Shown: one piece after another, positions 51,012 through 60,134 of the stretch
Layout of the letters: each line of letters starts with the position of its first letter
How positions within the stretch are numbered: the stretch's first letter is position 1
Assembly: GCA_016716135.1 (NCBI GenBank)
Contig: JADJWX010000028.1
Coordinates: 62,001 to 126,000 of the forward strand
Origin: Lewinellaceae bacterium
GTDB lineage: Bacteria; Bacteroidota; Bacteroidia; Chitinophagales; Saprospiraceae
Length of the DNA: 64,000 nucleotides
Reading direction: 5' to 3'
Translations under genes and position numbers: made by a program
Notes under the pieces: model-generated
Told to the model about the DNA's origin: nothing
The model's database searches: none
The model's input: the letters and a program-made list of their open reading frames with translations, nothing else

Positions 51012-52226
51012 ATGAATAAAAATTTACTTGCCCGTACGGACAGCTATACCGAACCAGACAAGGCACGCAAGGCGGGACTATACCCTTATTTTCGTGTCAT
51101 CCAGTCGGAACAGGATACGGAGGTGATGATCGACGGGAAACCCGTACTCATGTTTGGTTCCAACTCCTACCTGGGACTGACCAACCACCCCAAAATAAAA
51201 GAAGCCGCCCAGGCTGCCACCGCCAAATTTGGCACAGGCTGTGCCGGCTCGCGCTTCCTGAACGGAACGCTCACCATCCATATCGAGTTGGAAGAAGCCC
51301 TGGCTGAATACCTCGAACGCGAGGCTGTTATTTTGTACAGCACGGGCTTTCAGGCAAACCTCGGTGCGCTGGCGCCTTTGGTTAGCCGGCACGACTATGT
51401 GCTCATCGACGAACGGGTACACGCATCCATTATCGATGCCACACGCCTGTCGTTCGGCAAGGTGCAAAAGTACGGGCACAATGATATGGAGGATCTGGAG
51501 CGGATGGCAGCCCGCCTGCCCAATGAGGTGCTCAAGTTTATCGTTGTCGACGGTATTTTCAGTATGGAAGGCGACCTTGCCCCTCTGCCGGAAATTGCGG
51601 CGATTGCCAAACGGCACAATTGCGTGGTTGTGTGCGACGATGCCCACTCCATCGGGGTGATCGGCAAACTGGGTATCGGAACCGGCTCCCACTATGGCAT
51701 CAACGAGGCCGTTGATATTCAAATTGGCACCTTTAGCAAATCGCTGGCCTCGCTGGGCGGCTTCATTGCTTCGTCCAAATCGGTAATCGAATTTTTGAAA
51801 CACCATTCCCGCTCGCTGATCTTCAGTGCGAGCATGACGCCAGCCTCTGCTGCCAGCGTACTGGCTGCCCTCGAAATTCTGAAGGCCGAGCCCGAGCGAA
51901 TCGACCGGCTCTGGGAAAACACCAATTATGCCATTGAGCGCTTCCGGGATCTGGGTTTTGAAATCGGACACACCGCTTCGCCCATTATTCCGCTTTACGT
52001 ACGCGACAATTACAAAACGTTTGCCCTATCGACCCAGTCGTTCCGGGAAGGCGTATTTATCAATCCGGTTGTATCCCCCGCAGTACCCAGTGAGGAATCG
52101 CTCATAAGGTTTTCGCTGATGGCCACCCATTCGATCGAACAGATCGACCGGGCAGTCGATATTTTGTATCGCAATGCCAAACAACTTGGAATTTTGGACC
52201 GCCAAATAGATATGGTAACGGTATGA
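51012..52226 (+). CDS. spt: serine palmitoyltransferase
   Basis: This 404-residue alpha-oxoamine synthase makes 3-ketosphinganine from serine and an acyl thioester, the first step of sphingolipid synthesis. It has LYPYFRVIQSEQDTEVMIDG and FGSNSYLGLTNHPKI, GTGCAGSRFLNGTLTIHIELE, the PLP-stacking His137, Asp210/His212 in VVCDDAHSIG, and the PLP lysine Lys243 in GTFSKSLASLGG, followed by ARS/HHSRSLIFSASMTPA. The whole sequence closely resembles known Bacteroides Spt enzymes rather than KBL or BioF. Its stop overlaps the next start by four bases (ATGA), showing coupled expression with the acyltransferase. Confidence 0.94.
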   Translation: MNKNLLARTDSYTEPDKARKAGLYPYFRVIQSEQDTEVMIDGKPVLMFGSNSYLGLTNHPKIKEAAQAATAKFGTGCAGSRFLNGTLTIHIELEEALAEYLEREAVILYSTGFQANLGALAPLVSRHDYVLIDERVHASIIDATRLSFGKVQKYGHNDMEDLERMAARLPNEVLKFIVVDGIFSMEGDLAPLPEIAAIAKRHNCVVVCDDAHSIGVIGKLGIGTGSHYGINEAVDIQIGTFSKSLASLGGFIASSKSVIEFLKHHSRSLIFSASMTPASAASVLAALEILKAEPERIDRLWENTNYAIERFRDLGFEIGHTASPIIPLYVRDNYKTFALSTQSFREGVFINPVVSPAVPSEESLIRFSLMATHSIEQIDRAVDILYRNAKQLGILDRQIDMVTV

Positions 52227-53350
52227 TCGAAATCATCAAGGTAGACCCCAATCGCAAAAGCCAGCTAACCAGGTTTATTGATTTTCCGCACGACTTGTAC
52301 GCCGGCGACCCAAATTATGTGCCCATGTTGTACATGGAACAGGAGGCACTGCTTAATCCAAAAAAATCGCCGTTTTTTAAACACTCGACCGCCGAGTATT
52401 ACCTGGCCTTGAAAGACGGCGTCGTTGCCGGCCGCATCGCTGCGATCCTGAACCGCAACCACATCAATTTCACTCAAAAACAAGAAGGTTTTTTTGGCTT
52501 TTTTGATGTAATAAACGACCAGGCTGTGGCAAATGCCCTGCTCGATACCGCGGCCGAATGGCTGCGCCGGCAAGGCATATCAAGAGTGATCGGTCCGGCC
52601 AATTTCTCCACCAACGAAACCTGCGGGCTGCTGGTGGAAAATTTCGATGAGCCGCCGTTTATCATGATGACATACAATGCGCCGTATTATATCAACCTGT
52701 TGGAAAATTACGGGTTCAGCAAAAACGTCGATCTGCTTTGCTATGAGCTGCTCGACTCGGACCTGCCGCACGAAGTGATGGAATTTTCCGATAAACTGGA
52801 AAAACGGCTGGCCGACCGCGGCGTAACGATCCGGCAGATCAACATGAAGCGTTTTCACGAAGAGATTGAAAAATTCCTGCCCGTGTACAACGAATCCTGG
52901 GCAGAAAACACGGGCTTTGTACCTATGACGGCAGATGAAGTACGGCAAATCGGGAAAGACCTCAAGCAGGTGATCGACCCCGATTACGTCTATTTTGCCG
53001 AAAAAGACGGGAAAATCATCGGCGTATCGCTCACCATCCCCAATGTGAATGAAGTACAGATCAAGGTAAAACGCGGGCGGCTGTTTCCCTTCGGCGTGTT
53101 CAAGTTGTTGTTTGGATTGAAAAAAATTAAATCGATCCGGATACTGGCCCTGGGCACCATCAAAGAATACCGCCGCCTGGGAGTGGATGTCATTTTTTAT
53201 GTGCGCAACATCCGAACGAGTTTGCGCAAAGGCATCCACCGTGGCGAAGCATCCTGGATACTGGAAAACAACGACATGATGAACCGCGCCCTGGAGCATA
53301 TCCACGGCAAAGTGTACCGGAAATACCGGCTCTACGAAAAGACGCTGTAA
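52223..53350 (+). CDS. GNAT-superfamily acyltransferase, candidate bacterial ceramide synthase
   Basis: This 375-residue protein has two GNAT-like halves: an N-terminal part (DFPHDLYAGDPNYVPML, GRIAAILNRNHINF, GFFGFFDVINDQ, RVIGPANFSTNETCGLL) and a C-terminal part (YFAEKDGKIIGVSLTIPNVNE, ILALGTIKEYRRLGVD). In Caulobacter a GNAT-like N-acyltransferase serves as ceramide synthase (bCerS) next to Spt. Here the gene overlaps spt by four bases and is followed by a reductase gene, so N-acylation of the sphingoid base is the best inference. The function is not proven by sequence alone. Confidence 0.8.
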   Translation: MIEIIKVDPNRKSQLTRFIDFPHDLYAGDPNYVPMLYMEQEALLNPKKSPFFKHSTAEYYLALKDGVVAGRIAAILNRNHINFTQKQEGFFGFFDVINDQAVANALLDTAAEWLRRQGISRVIGPANFSTNETCGLLVENFDEPPFIMMTYNAPYYINLLENYGFSKNVDLLCYELLDSDLPHEVMEFSDKLEKRLADRGVTIRQINMKRFHEEIEKFLPVYNESWAENTGFVPMTADEVRQIGKDLKQVIDPDYVYFAEKDGKIIGVSLTIPNVNEVQIKVKRGRLFPFGVFKLLFGLKKIKSIRILALGTIKEYRRLGVDVIFYVRNIRTSLRKGIHRGEASWILENNDMMNRALEHIHGKVYRKYRLYEKTL

Positions 53351-53388
53351 CGCCGGCTGCCAGCCGTAACACGGCTAAACATCGAACT

Positions 53389-54375
53389 ATGAAACGCATT
53401 CTCATCACCGGCGCGAGCGGATTTATTGGCAGTACACTTACCGACCATGCTCTGGCAAAAGGTTGGGAGGTAACTGCTGCAGTGCGGCCAACCAGCAGCC
53501 GGGGGTACCTGCGGGATGCCCGGATCAGATTTTTACAACTCCACTTTGACAACGAGCAGGCGCTCCGGCGCGAATTGCTCCAGGCGGGTCGCTTTGATTA
53601 TGTGGTACATATTGCCGGCACGACGAAAGCCTTGCGCCGGGAAGACTATTTTCAAATTAATACGGAGAACACCCGGCGTTTTGTCGATATTTTACGGGAA
53701 GACGCCTTGCTGCCGCAACGTTTTTTGTTTTTAAGCAGTCTGGCAGCACAGGGCCCGGCCGATGGCGATTCCAGGGTTCATCCCGGGCAAACGCCTCAAC
53801 CGGTAACGGCCTATGGCGCCAGTAAGCTGGCTGCCGAGCAATACCTGGGAAGCCTGAATGATTTCCCCTGGTCTGCCGTGCAACCCACGGCTGTATTCGG
53901 TCCGCGCGACAAGGATATCCTGGAGTTTGTTCGCCTGGTCAGTTTAGGTTTTGAATTATACATTGGCACAACGCCGCAACGGGTGAGTTTTATTTACAGT
54001 AAAGATCTGGCCGAATTAATGCTGGCCGCCCTCGAACGGGGCCAAACCGGGCAACGGTATATCGCCGCAGATAACCGCGATTATACCACCGACGACCTGG
54101 GCGAAGCCACACGTACCGCTTTGCAACGCCGCACCCTCCGCTTGCGCCTTCCGATGGGCATCGTTCGGGTGGTTGCGGGCGTTTCTGAAACATTGGGGAA
54201 ATGGCGGGGTGAAATGCCGCCGCTCAACCGCGAAAAACTGAATGAAATCGGCGGTGTTAGTTGGTGGTGCGATGCCTCGCATACTTTCGATACACTCGGG
54301 TTTGAACCGCGATACGACCTGTTTTCCGGCATGCAGGAAACCGTCGATTGGTATCGCGCTGAAAAATGGATTTAA
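53389..54375 (+). CDS. NAD(P)-dependent epimerase/dehydratase-type reductase, candidate ketoceramide reductase (CerR)
   Basis: This 328-residue extended SDR begins RILITGASGFIGSTLTDHAL (NAD(P) motif) and has HIAGTTKALRREDYF, the active-site Ser in FLFLSSLAAQGPA, and YGASKLAAEQYL with the catalytic Tyr and Lys. The C-terminal substrate domain is typical of epimerase-type SDRs. In Caulobacter a homologous gene beside spt (CerR) reduces the 3-keto group of ceramide. The surrounding genes make that role likely here. It lies 38 bases after the acyltransferase gene and 23 before MIPS. Confidence 0.84.
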   Translation: MKRILITGASGFIGSTLTDHALAKGWEVTAAVRPTSSRGYLRDARIRFLQLHFDNEQALRRELLQAGRFDYVVHIAGTTKALRREDYFQINTENTRRFVDILREDALLPQRFLFLSSLAAQGPADGDSRVHPGQTPQPVTAYGASKLAAEQYLGSLNDFPWSAVQPTAVFGPRDKDILEFVRLVSLGFELYIGTTPQRVSFIYSKDLAELMLAALERGQTGQRYIAADNRDYTTDDLGEATRTALQRRTLRLRLPMGIVRVVAGVSETLGKWRGEMPPLNREKLNEIGGVSWWCDASHTFDTLGFEPRYDLFSGMQETVDWYRAEKWI

Positions 54376-54398
54376 TTATGCATAAATACTATTGAACT

Positions 54399-55757
54399 AT
54401 GGCAATTAAAAAAATAGATATTAAGCCAGCGAGTGGAAAACTCGGCATTCTGACGCCCGGCATGGGCGCAGTAGCAACAACCTTCATCGCCGGAGTACTG
54501 GCCGCCCGCAAAGAGCTGGCCTTGCCCATCGGTTCGCTCACGCAAATGGGCACCATCCGGCTGGGCAAGCGCACCGAGCCCCGCAACCCCCGCATCAAGG
54601 ACTTTGTGCCCCTGGCCGGCCTGGACAACCTGGTGTTTGGTGGCTGGGATGTGTACGCCGACAATGTGTATGAAGCAGCCCTGCAGGCAAAAGTGATCGA
54701 CCGCGGTATGGTGGAGGCGCTCAAACCCGAACTGGAGCAGATCAAACCCATGAAAGCGGTGTTCGACAAAGCCTACGTGCGCAACCTCGACGGCACGCAC
54801 ATCAAATCGGGCGAGACAAAAATGGAACTGGCCGAACAACTCATGGAGGACATCCGCCAGTTCAAATCAACCAACAACTGCGACCGCCTGGTGATGGTCT
54901 GGTGCGCGTCTACGGAAGCGTATACCGAAGTAAGCGCCGTGCACGAAAGCCTCGACGCTTTTGAAGAAGGTCTGCGCAACAACGACCCCCGCATCGCCCC
55001 CAGCATGATCTATGCCTATGCTGCACTGAAGATGGGCGTACCTTTTGCAAACGGCGCACCCAACCTGACCTGCGATATTCCGGCCATGGTCGAACTGGCG
55101 CACCTGATGCGGGTCCCGGTTGGTGGAAAAGATTTTAAAACCGGCCAGACGCTTATGAAAACCATCGTGGCGCCCGGGCTGCATGCGCGCGCACTGGGCG
55201 TACAGGGTTGGTTTTCCAGCAATATCCTGGGCAATCGCGACGGCGCTGTTTTGGATGCCCCCGAAAATTTCAAAACCAAGGAAGTTTCCAAAGGCAATGT
55301 ACTCGACGGTATTTTCGATGCTGATCTGCAACCTGAACTCTACGGCGATATCTACCACAAAATCCGCATCAACTACTACCCCCCGCACGGTGACAACAAG
55401 GAAAGCTGGGACAACATCGACATCTTCGGCTGGATGGGCTACAAAATGCAGGTGAAGATCAACTTCTTGTGCCGCGACTCCATTTTGGCCGCCCCGATCG
55501 TGCTTGACCTGGCGTTGTTCCTCGACTTTGCACAACGCGCCGGAATGCGCGGCATCCAGGAGTGGTTGTCGTTCTACTTCAAAGCGCCGCAAACGGCGCC
55601 GGGCCTGCCGGCTCAGCACGATATTTTCAAACAACTGAGCAAACTGGAAAATACCCTGCGCTACCTGATGGGCGAAGATTTGATCACCCACCTGGGTATG
55701 GACTATTACGAAGAATTTGAAAAAGAATATGCGGCGCTTTTACAAGCTGATGCTTAG
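54399..55757 (+). CDS. myo-inositol-1-phosphate synthase
   Basis: This 452-residue enzyme converts glucose 6-phosphate to L-myo-inositol 1-phosphate with NAD. It is close to Bacteroidota MIPS: GKLGILTPGMGAVATTFIAGV (NAD-binding), LTQMGTIRLGKRTE, FGGWDVYADNVYEAAL, NDPRIAPSMIYAYAAL, GVPFANGAPNLTCDIP, KTGQTLMKTIVAPGL and LGVQGWFSSNILGNRDGAVLD, plus INYYPPHGDNKESWDNIDIFGW. It supplies inositol phosphate to the CDP-alcohol phosphatidyltransferase encoded 3.7 kb downstream. Its 3' end overlaps the start of the next gene by up to 29 bases. Confidence 0.93.
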   Translation: MAIKKIDIKPASGKLGILTPGMGAVATTFIAGVLAARKELALPIGSLTQMGTIRLGKRTEPRNPRIKDFVPLAGLDNLVFGGWDVYADNVYEAALQAKVIDRGMVEALKPELEQIKPMKAVFDKAYVRNLDGTHIKSGETKMELAEQLMEDIRQFKSTNNCDRLVMVWCASTEAYTEVSAVHESLDAFEEGLRNNDPRIAPSMIYAYAALKMGVPFANGAPNLTCDIPAMVELAHLMRVPVGGKDFKTGQTLMKTIVAPGLHARALGVQGWFSSNILGNRDGAVLDAPENFKTKEVSKGNVLDGIFDADLQPELYGDIYHKIRINYYPPHGDNKESWDNIDIFGWMGYKMQVKINFLCRDSILAAPIVLDLALFLDFAQRAGMRGIQEWLSFYFKAPQTAPGLPAQHDIFKQLSKLENTLRYLMGEDLITHLGMDYYEEFEKEYAALLQADA

Positions 55758-56187
55758 TGGCTTTGGCGCCGGATGGCTGCCGCTGGCCCCCGGTACCTGG
55801 GGCTCGGCGGCAGCCGTTCTGCTGGCCTGGCCGCTGGCACTGCTGTTGCCGGGCTGGTGGTACGCATTCGCGCTGGGAGCCCTGACAGTCTCTTTTTTGT
55901 GGATCGGCGCCCGCGGCTCGGCACTGTTGGAAGCGGAATGGGGCAAAGACCCCAGCCAGACGGTCATTGATGAAATAGTGGGCATGTGGATTGCTCTGCT
56001 TTTCATCCCCCTGAACTGGACATGGTGGCTGGCGGCCTTTCTGCTGTTCCGCTTTTTTGACATTTTTAAACCGCTCGGCATCCGGCGCCTGGAAAAAATA
56101 GGGCAGGGCTGGGGCGTCATGCTCGACGATGTGTTGGCCGGTATTTATGCCAACCTGGTGTTGCAGGTGGCGCTGATGCAGATTTGA
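55729..56187 (+). CDS. PgpA-type phosphatase, candidate phosphatidylinositol-phosphate phosphatase
   Basis: This 152-residue membrane protein belongs to the PgpA family: GFGAGWLPLAPGTWGSAAAVLLAW, then QTVIDEIVGMWIALLF with the catalytic acidic residues, FFDIFKPLGIRRLEKI and GVMLDDVLAGIYANLVLQ. PgpA normally makes phosphatidylglycerol, but in the Bacteroides inositol-lipid pathway a PgpA-like enzyme removes the phosphate from phosphatidylinositol phosphate. Being joined to MIPS by a 29-base overlap, the same job is likely here. The start is 55729 (MRRFYKLM) or possibly 55750. Confidence 0.87.
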   Translation: MRRFYKLMLSGFGAGWLPLAPGTWGSAAAVLLAWPLALLLPGWWYAFALGALTVSFLWIGARGSALLEAEWGKDPSQTVIDEIVGMWIALLFIPLNWTWWLAAFLLFRFFDIFKPLGIRRLEKIGQGWGVMLDDVLAGIYANLVLQVALMQI

Positions 56188-56328
56188 GCACATTTTCAAT
56201 CCCTGCTCAATCGGACTTTTCACCGCGAGATGCTAAGAAATAAACTTCACGCCTTGGCGGGAAAAAACTAACTACCACGAGGCGAATCCCAAAGCGTCCT
56301 TTTGATACCGCCTCGGCAAAAAATTAGC

Positions 56329-56769
56329 ATGAAAAACCTGGCTTATCGCTTTCGCAACGGAACCTGGTTGTTGGGCAAATACGGCCTGAGTTCACTGACC
56401 GCTACCGGTTTTGATTTCCTGGCTTTTCACCTGGCGCTGAGTTGGCTGGCCTTGTCGGCGGTGGAAGCCACGGTGGCAGGTCGTACTGTTGGCGCCGCAG
56501 TGGCATTTTTTCTCCAGCGGCAATGGGTTTTTCAACGGGCCCGGGCAACGCGGAGCTGGGTTTTGGTCGTCAAATACGCAAGCGGCGTTTTATTGGGCAT
56601 GGGCTTGAACGTTGGCGGCGTTTGGTTGTTACACAACCTTGCCGGATGGCAACCCTGGCCGGCGCGTATTGCCTCGGCATTGACCGGCTGGTTTTTGATC
56701 TTTTTATTTAATCGCTACCTAGTTTTTATGCCCTCCGAAACCCAACGACCCTTTAACTATCGTACCTGA
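56329..56769 (+). CDS. GtrA-like membrane protein
   Basis: A 146-residue protein with four membrane helices, starting MKNLAYRFRNGTWLLGKYGLSSLTATGFDFLAFH; the GtrA-family signature includes RTVGAAVAFFLQRQWVF and a C-terminal FNRYLVFM. GtrA proteins are thought to flip polyprenyl- or lipid-linked sugars. Here it lies within the inositol sphingolipid cluster, after the phosphatase and before the DUF5686 barrel, so it might flip inositol lipids or their precursors. The 140 bases before it hold no clear features. Confidence 0.85.
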   Translation: MKNLAYRFRNGTWLLGKYGLSSLTATGFDFLAFHLALSWLALSAVEATVAGRTVGAAVAFFLQRQWVFQRARATRSWVLVVKYASGVLLGMGLNVGGVWLLHNLAGWQPWPARIASALTGWFLIFLFNRYLVFMPSETQRPFNYRT

Positions 56770-56838
56770 TGTGTCTGTTTGAAAATCTTGAAGTAACAAC
56801 CCGTTTTTTCGGACACGCACCGAACTGAAAAAGCCATT

Positions 56839-59403
56839 ATGCAAACAACGTGGCGGCTTCTGTTTGCCGCAATTTTGACATCTTTCACGCTGTCGACAAC
56901 CTTTGCTCAACGCACAACCTCGGTGCGCGGACAGGTGCTGGACGCTGTTACCAACGACGCGCTCCCCTACGTCAGTGTTCAACTGGTCGGTACTACTAAA
57001 GGTACCCGCACCGACATTGAGGGCAACTTTTACCTTGAAGTTCAGGAAAAAAACCTCAGCGCCATCGAGGTGGTCTGCGTGGGCTATACCACGCAAACCC
57101 TGCCGATAAGGGAAGGGGAGGCCAACCGCCTGACCGTGCGGATGGAAGAGGCCTCCGTCGGTTTGAAAGAGATTACCGTGCGCGTGGAGAAATACCGGAA
57201 CCGCGATAATCCGGCCGTGGAACTCATCAAAAAAGTCATTGAAAACAAAGACAAAAACCGAAAGGAAGGGCTGGATTTTTACCAGTTTGAGAAATACGAA
57301 AAAGTCGGTTTTGCCCTGAACAACATCACCGAAAAGACCAAAAACAGCCTGCTTTTCCGGCGCTTCAAATTTATTTTTGAAAATGCCGACACCAACAAGG
57401 TCAATGACAAAATCAGCCTGTTGCTCTTCCTGCGCGAAAGCGTGTCGGATGTGTACTACCGGAAGTCGCCTCAGGCCCGGAAAGAATATTTTCACGGCGA
57501 GCGCAATGTGGTGTTCAAGGACATTTTCGACCTGCAGGGCATCTCCTATTTTATCAATGCCATGTACATGGATGTCAACTTTTACAACAATGCCGTTGAC
57601 CTCCTGACCATGCAGTTTGTCAGCCCGCTCAGCCCTATTTCCCCCACACTGTACCGCTTTTACATCCAGGATACCGTGCTGATCGACAACACGCCCTGTG
57701 TGCACATGTATTTTGCACCCCGCAACAAGACAGACCTGGCCTTCATGGGGCACCTCTGGGTGGCGCTCGACTCGACGTACTCTATTCGGAAGATCGAAGC
57801 GGGCATACCCAAAGACATCAACCTCAACTGGGTGAATGAGCTCCAAATAAACCAGGAGTATTCCTGGGTAGGCAACTCGCCGGAAGAACGCGGGCTCATG
57901 TTGTCGAAAGATGAAATTTTTATGGATTTCGGGCTGTTTCGCGGCGACAGTACCCGCTCCCTGCTGGGCAATAAAACGACCTCCTACCGGGGCTACACAC
58001 TCAATCAGCCGCTGCCCGATTCGCTCTTTAACACGCCCCTGGCGGAAATTCGCGACGACGACGCCCTTACCCGGGATTCGCTGTTTTGGCGAAAAAACAG
58101 GCATTTGGCGCTTACCAAAACTGAAAAAGGGCTGGAGCAAACACTGGACAGCCTGTATAAAAACAAGTCGTTCCGGCGCCTGCTCGGGGGCATCAAATTT
58201 TTATTTGAAGGTTATACGCCCATCGGCGGCTTCGATGTGGGCCCGGTAAACACGTTTTACAGTTTCAACCAGGTGGAGGGGTTTCGGATGCGCCTGGGCG
58301 GCCGCACCAACTACAAATTCAGCGAACGCCTGATGCTGGAAGGTTATGCAGCCTACGGCTTCAAGGATCAGCGGTGGAAAGGTTTTGGCTCCATTCGTTA
58401 TTCATTTAGCGAGGCGAAAGTCCGCCTGTTCCCCTTAAATCAGATCCGGCTGTGGTATCAAAATGACGTCGAGATACCCGGGCAGTCCTTGCAGTTTGTC
58501 AATGAAGACAACTTTTTCCTCTCGTTCAAACGCGGGGTAAACAACCGCATGATTTACAAGGAAACCATCGGGCTTGACTACCTGAATGAATACCGTACGG
58601 GCTTCAGTTACGGTTTTTCCGTAAAAAACATCCGGCAAAACGGTGCCGGCGCGCTCTTGTTCGATTACCAGGATCGTGGTGAAACGCGCTATAAAAAAGA
58701 CCTGACCACGACCGAGCTTGGGCTGAATTTGCGTTTTGCCCCCAACGAAAAATTTTACGACGGGGCCACGTACCGCACACCGGTCCTGACCAAGTATCCA
58801 ATCTTCGAGTTTTACTACAGTGCCGGCATAAACGGCCTGATGCGCGGCGAGTACAGTTACCACAACCTGCGTCTACAGGCGCGCAAAGGCTTTTTCCTGT
58901 CGCCCATAGGCTGGGGTATCGGCATTGTTGAGGTCGGGAAGGTATTTGGCACCGTACCGTATCCGCTGCTCAGCGTACACCGGGCCAACCAGACCTATTC
59001 GTACCAGTTGAATTCGTACAACCTGATGAATTTTCTGGAGTTTGTAAGTGACCAGTATGTCGCCGTAAATTACTTCCACAATTTCGGCGGTATTTTCCTG
59101 GGGCGTATTCCGCTGTTGAAAAAACTCAAATGGCGGGAGGTATTCACTGTGAAAGCACTCTGGGGAAAAATAGATGACCGCAATCGCCCAACGGAGGATA
59201 ATGGTTTACTTAGCTTTCCGAAATACGACGATGGGACAACCATGACGTATACCCTCGAACGGAAGCCTTATGTAGAAGGCAGTATCGGCGTGGCGAATAT
59301 CTTCCGTCTGATCCGGGTCGACCTGGTACGCCGTTTCACCTACACCGAAAATCCTTTTGTTTCCAAACTCGGCGTACGGGTTCGGGTAAAAATGGAATTT
59401 TAA
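56839..59403 (+). CDS. DUF5686 outer-membrane protein with carboxypeptidase-regulatory-like domain
   Basis: This 854-residue protein has a signal peptide (LLFAAILTSFTLSTTFAQ), a CarboxypepD_reg-like domain (RGQVLDAVTNDALPYVSVQL ... GTRTDIEGNFYLEV), then a DUF5686 region (NPAVELIKKVIENKDKNRKE, FYQFEKYEKVGF) and a long beta-strand-rich barrel-like C-terminal half (for example GFRMRLGGRTNYKF, GYAAYGFKDQRWKGFGS) that ends in FSKLGVRVRVKMEF-type aromatic termini. It is likely an outer-membrane protein. It lies between GtrA and the CDP-alcohol phosphatidyltransferase, so it could help place inositol sphingolipids in the outer membrane; that is inference. Confidence 0.85.
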   Translation: MQTTWRLLFAAILTSFTLSTTFAQRTTSVRGQVLDAVTNDALPYVSVQLVGTTKGTRTDIEGNFYLEVQEKNLSAIEVVCVGYTTQTLPIREGEANRLTVRMEEASVGLKEITVRVEKYRNRDNPAVELIKKVIENKDKNRKEGLDFYQFEKYEKVGFALNNITEKTKNSLLFRRFKFIFENADTNKVNDKISLLLFLRESVSDVYYRKSPQARKEYFHGERNVVFKDIFDLQGISYFINAMYMDVNFYNNAVDLLTMQFVSPLSPISPTLYRFYIQDTVLIDNTPCVHMYFAPRNKTDLAFMGHLWVALDSTYSIRKIEAGIPKDINLNWVNELQINQEYSWVGNSPEERGLMLSKDEIFMDFGLFRGDSTRSLLGNKTTSYRGYTLNQPLPDSLFNTPLAEIRDDDALTRDSLFWRKNRHLALTKTEKGLEQTLDSLYKNKSFRRLLGGIKFLFEGYTPIGGFDVGPVNTFYSFNQVEGFRMRLGGRTNYKFSERLMLEGYAAYGFKDQRWKGFGSIRYSFSEAKVRLFPLNQIRLWYQNDVEIPGQSLQFVNEDNFFLSFKRGVNNRMIYKETIGLDYLNEYRTGFSYGFSVKNIRQNGAGALLFDYQDRGETRYKKDLTTTELGLNLRFAPNEKFYDGATYRTPVLTKYPIFEFYYSAGINGLMRGEYSYHNLRLQARKGFFLSPIGWGIGIVEVGKVFGTVPYPLLSVHRANQTYSYQLNSYNLMNFLEFVSDQYVAVNYFHNFGGIFLGRIPLLKKLKWREVFTVKALWGKIDDRNRPTEDNGLLSFPKYDDGTTMTYTLERKPYVEGSIGVANIFRLIRVDLVRRFTYTENPFVSKLGVRVRVKMEF

Positions 59404-59414
59404 ACACCTGAAAC

Positions 59415-60131
59415 ATGGCAAATTTTCTCAAAGATGTCGGCCAACCCCTGGTTTACAAGGTTATCCAACCCCTGATCGATCTGCTGGCCCGCACCGGAAT
59501 TACACCCAATGCCATCACAGCAATCGGTTTTGTGATCAATATCGGCGCGACCATTGTGTTTGTTTACGGTACCAACTCGGCCCGCGGTGATCTCCGGTAT
59601 GTGGCCTGGGGCGGCTGCATCATCCTGCTGGCCGGCCTGTTCGACATGATGGACGGCCGCCTGGCCCGGGTGAGCAAACAGGAAAGCAGCTTCGGGGCAC
59701 TGTTTGACTCGGTGCTCGACCGGTACAGCGAACTGGTGATGTTTTTGGGCATTTGTTACTACCTGGTTGCGCAGCAATATTTCCTGAGTTCGCTATTTGC
59801 TTTTATTGCCATGATCGGTTCGATCATGGTCAGTTACGTGCGGGCGCGGGCCGAAGGGTTGGGCGTCGAATGTAAAGGCGGGTTGATGCAACGCCCCGAA
59901 CGGGTATTGCTGGTCGGTATTTCCGCGATACTTTGCGGCATCACCCAACACTACACCGGCGATTTTAAATTTGTGATACCCGGTACGGATTTCCCGTACT
60001 TTGAAAACATTACCATTTTCACTTTTCCCATTTTCGTGATGGCTATCCTGACCAATTGGACGGCCATCCAGCGCCTGCGTGAGTCGAAAGCCGGCCTGGA
60101 TGCCCTGGACAGCCGCAAAAAATCCAGTTAA
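59415..60131 (+). CDS. CDP-alcohol phosphatidyltransferase, candidate phosphatidylinositol-phosphate synthase
   Basis: This 238-residue enzyme has the family signature D-x2-D-G-x2-A-R-x8-G-x3-D-x3-D with Asp77, Asp80, Asp98 and Asp102 (LFDMMDGRLARVSKQE, GALFDSVLDRYSE) and about six membrane helices. The family transfers a phosphatidyl group from CDP-diacylglycerol to an alcohol. In a cluster with MIPS, the natural acceptor is myo-inositol 1-phosphate, giving phosphatidylinositol phosphate, which the PgpA-type enzyme can dephosphorylate. It is 12 bases after the DUF5686 gene and four before DUF4833. Confidence 0.92.
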   Translation: MANFLKDVGQPLVYKVIQPLIDLLARTGITPNAITAIGFVINIGATIVFVYGTNSARGDLRYVAWGGCIILLAGLFDMMDGRLARVSKQESSFGALFDSVLDRYSELVMFLGICYYLVAQQYFLSSLFAFIAMIGSIMVSYVRARAEGLGVECKGGLMQRPERVLLVGISAILCGITQHYTGDFKFVIPGTDFPYFENITIFTFPIFVMAILTNWTAIQRLRESKAGLDALDSRKKSS

Positions 60132-60134
60132 GCT

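Noticed and set aside
56719..58140. 473-residue frame on the minus strand
   Set aside because: Antisense to the DUF5686 gene and the end of GtrA; no protein-like motifs.
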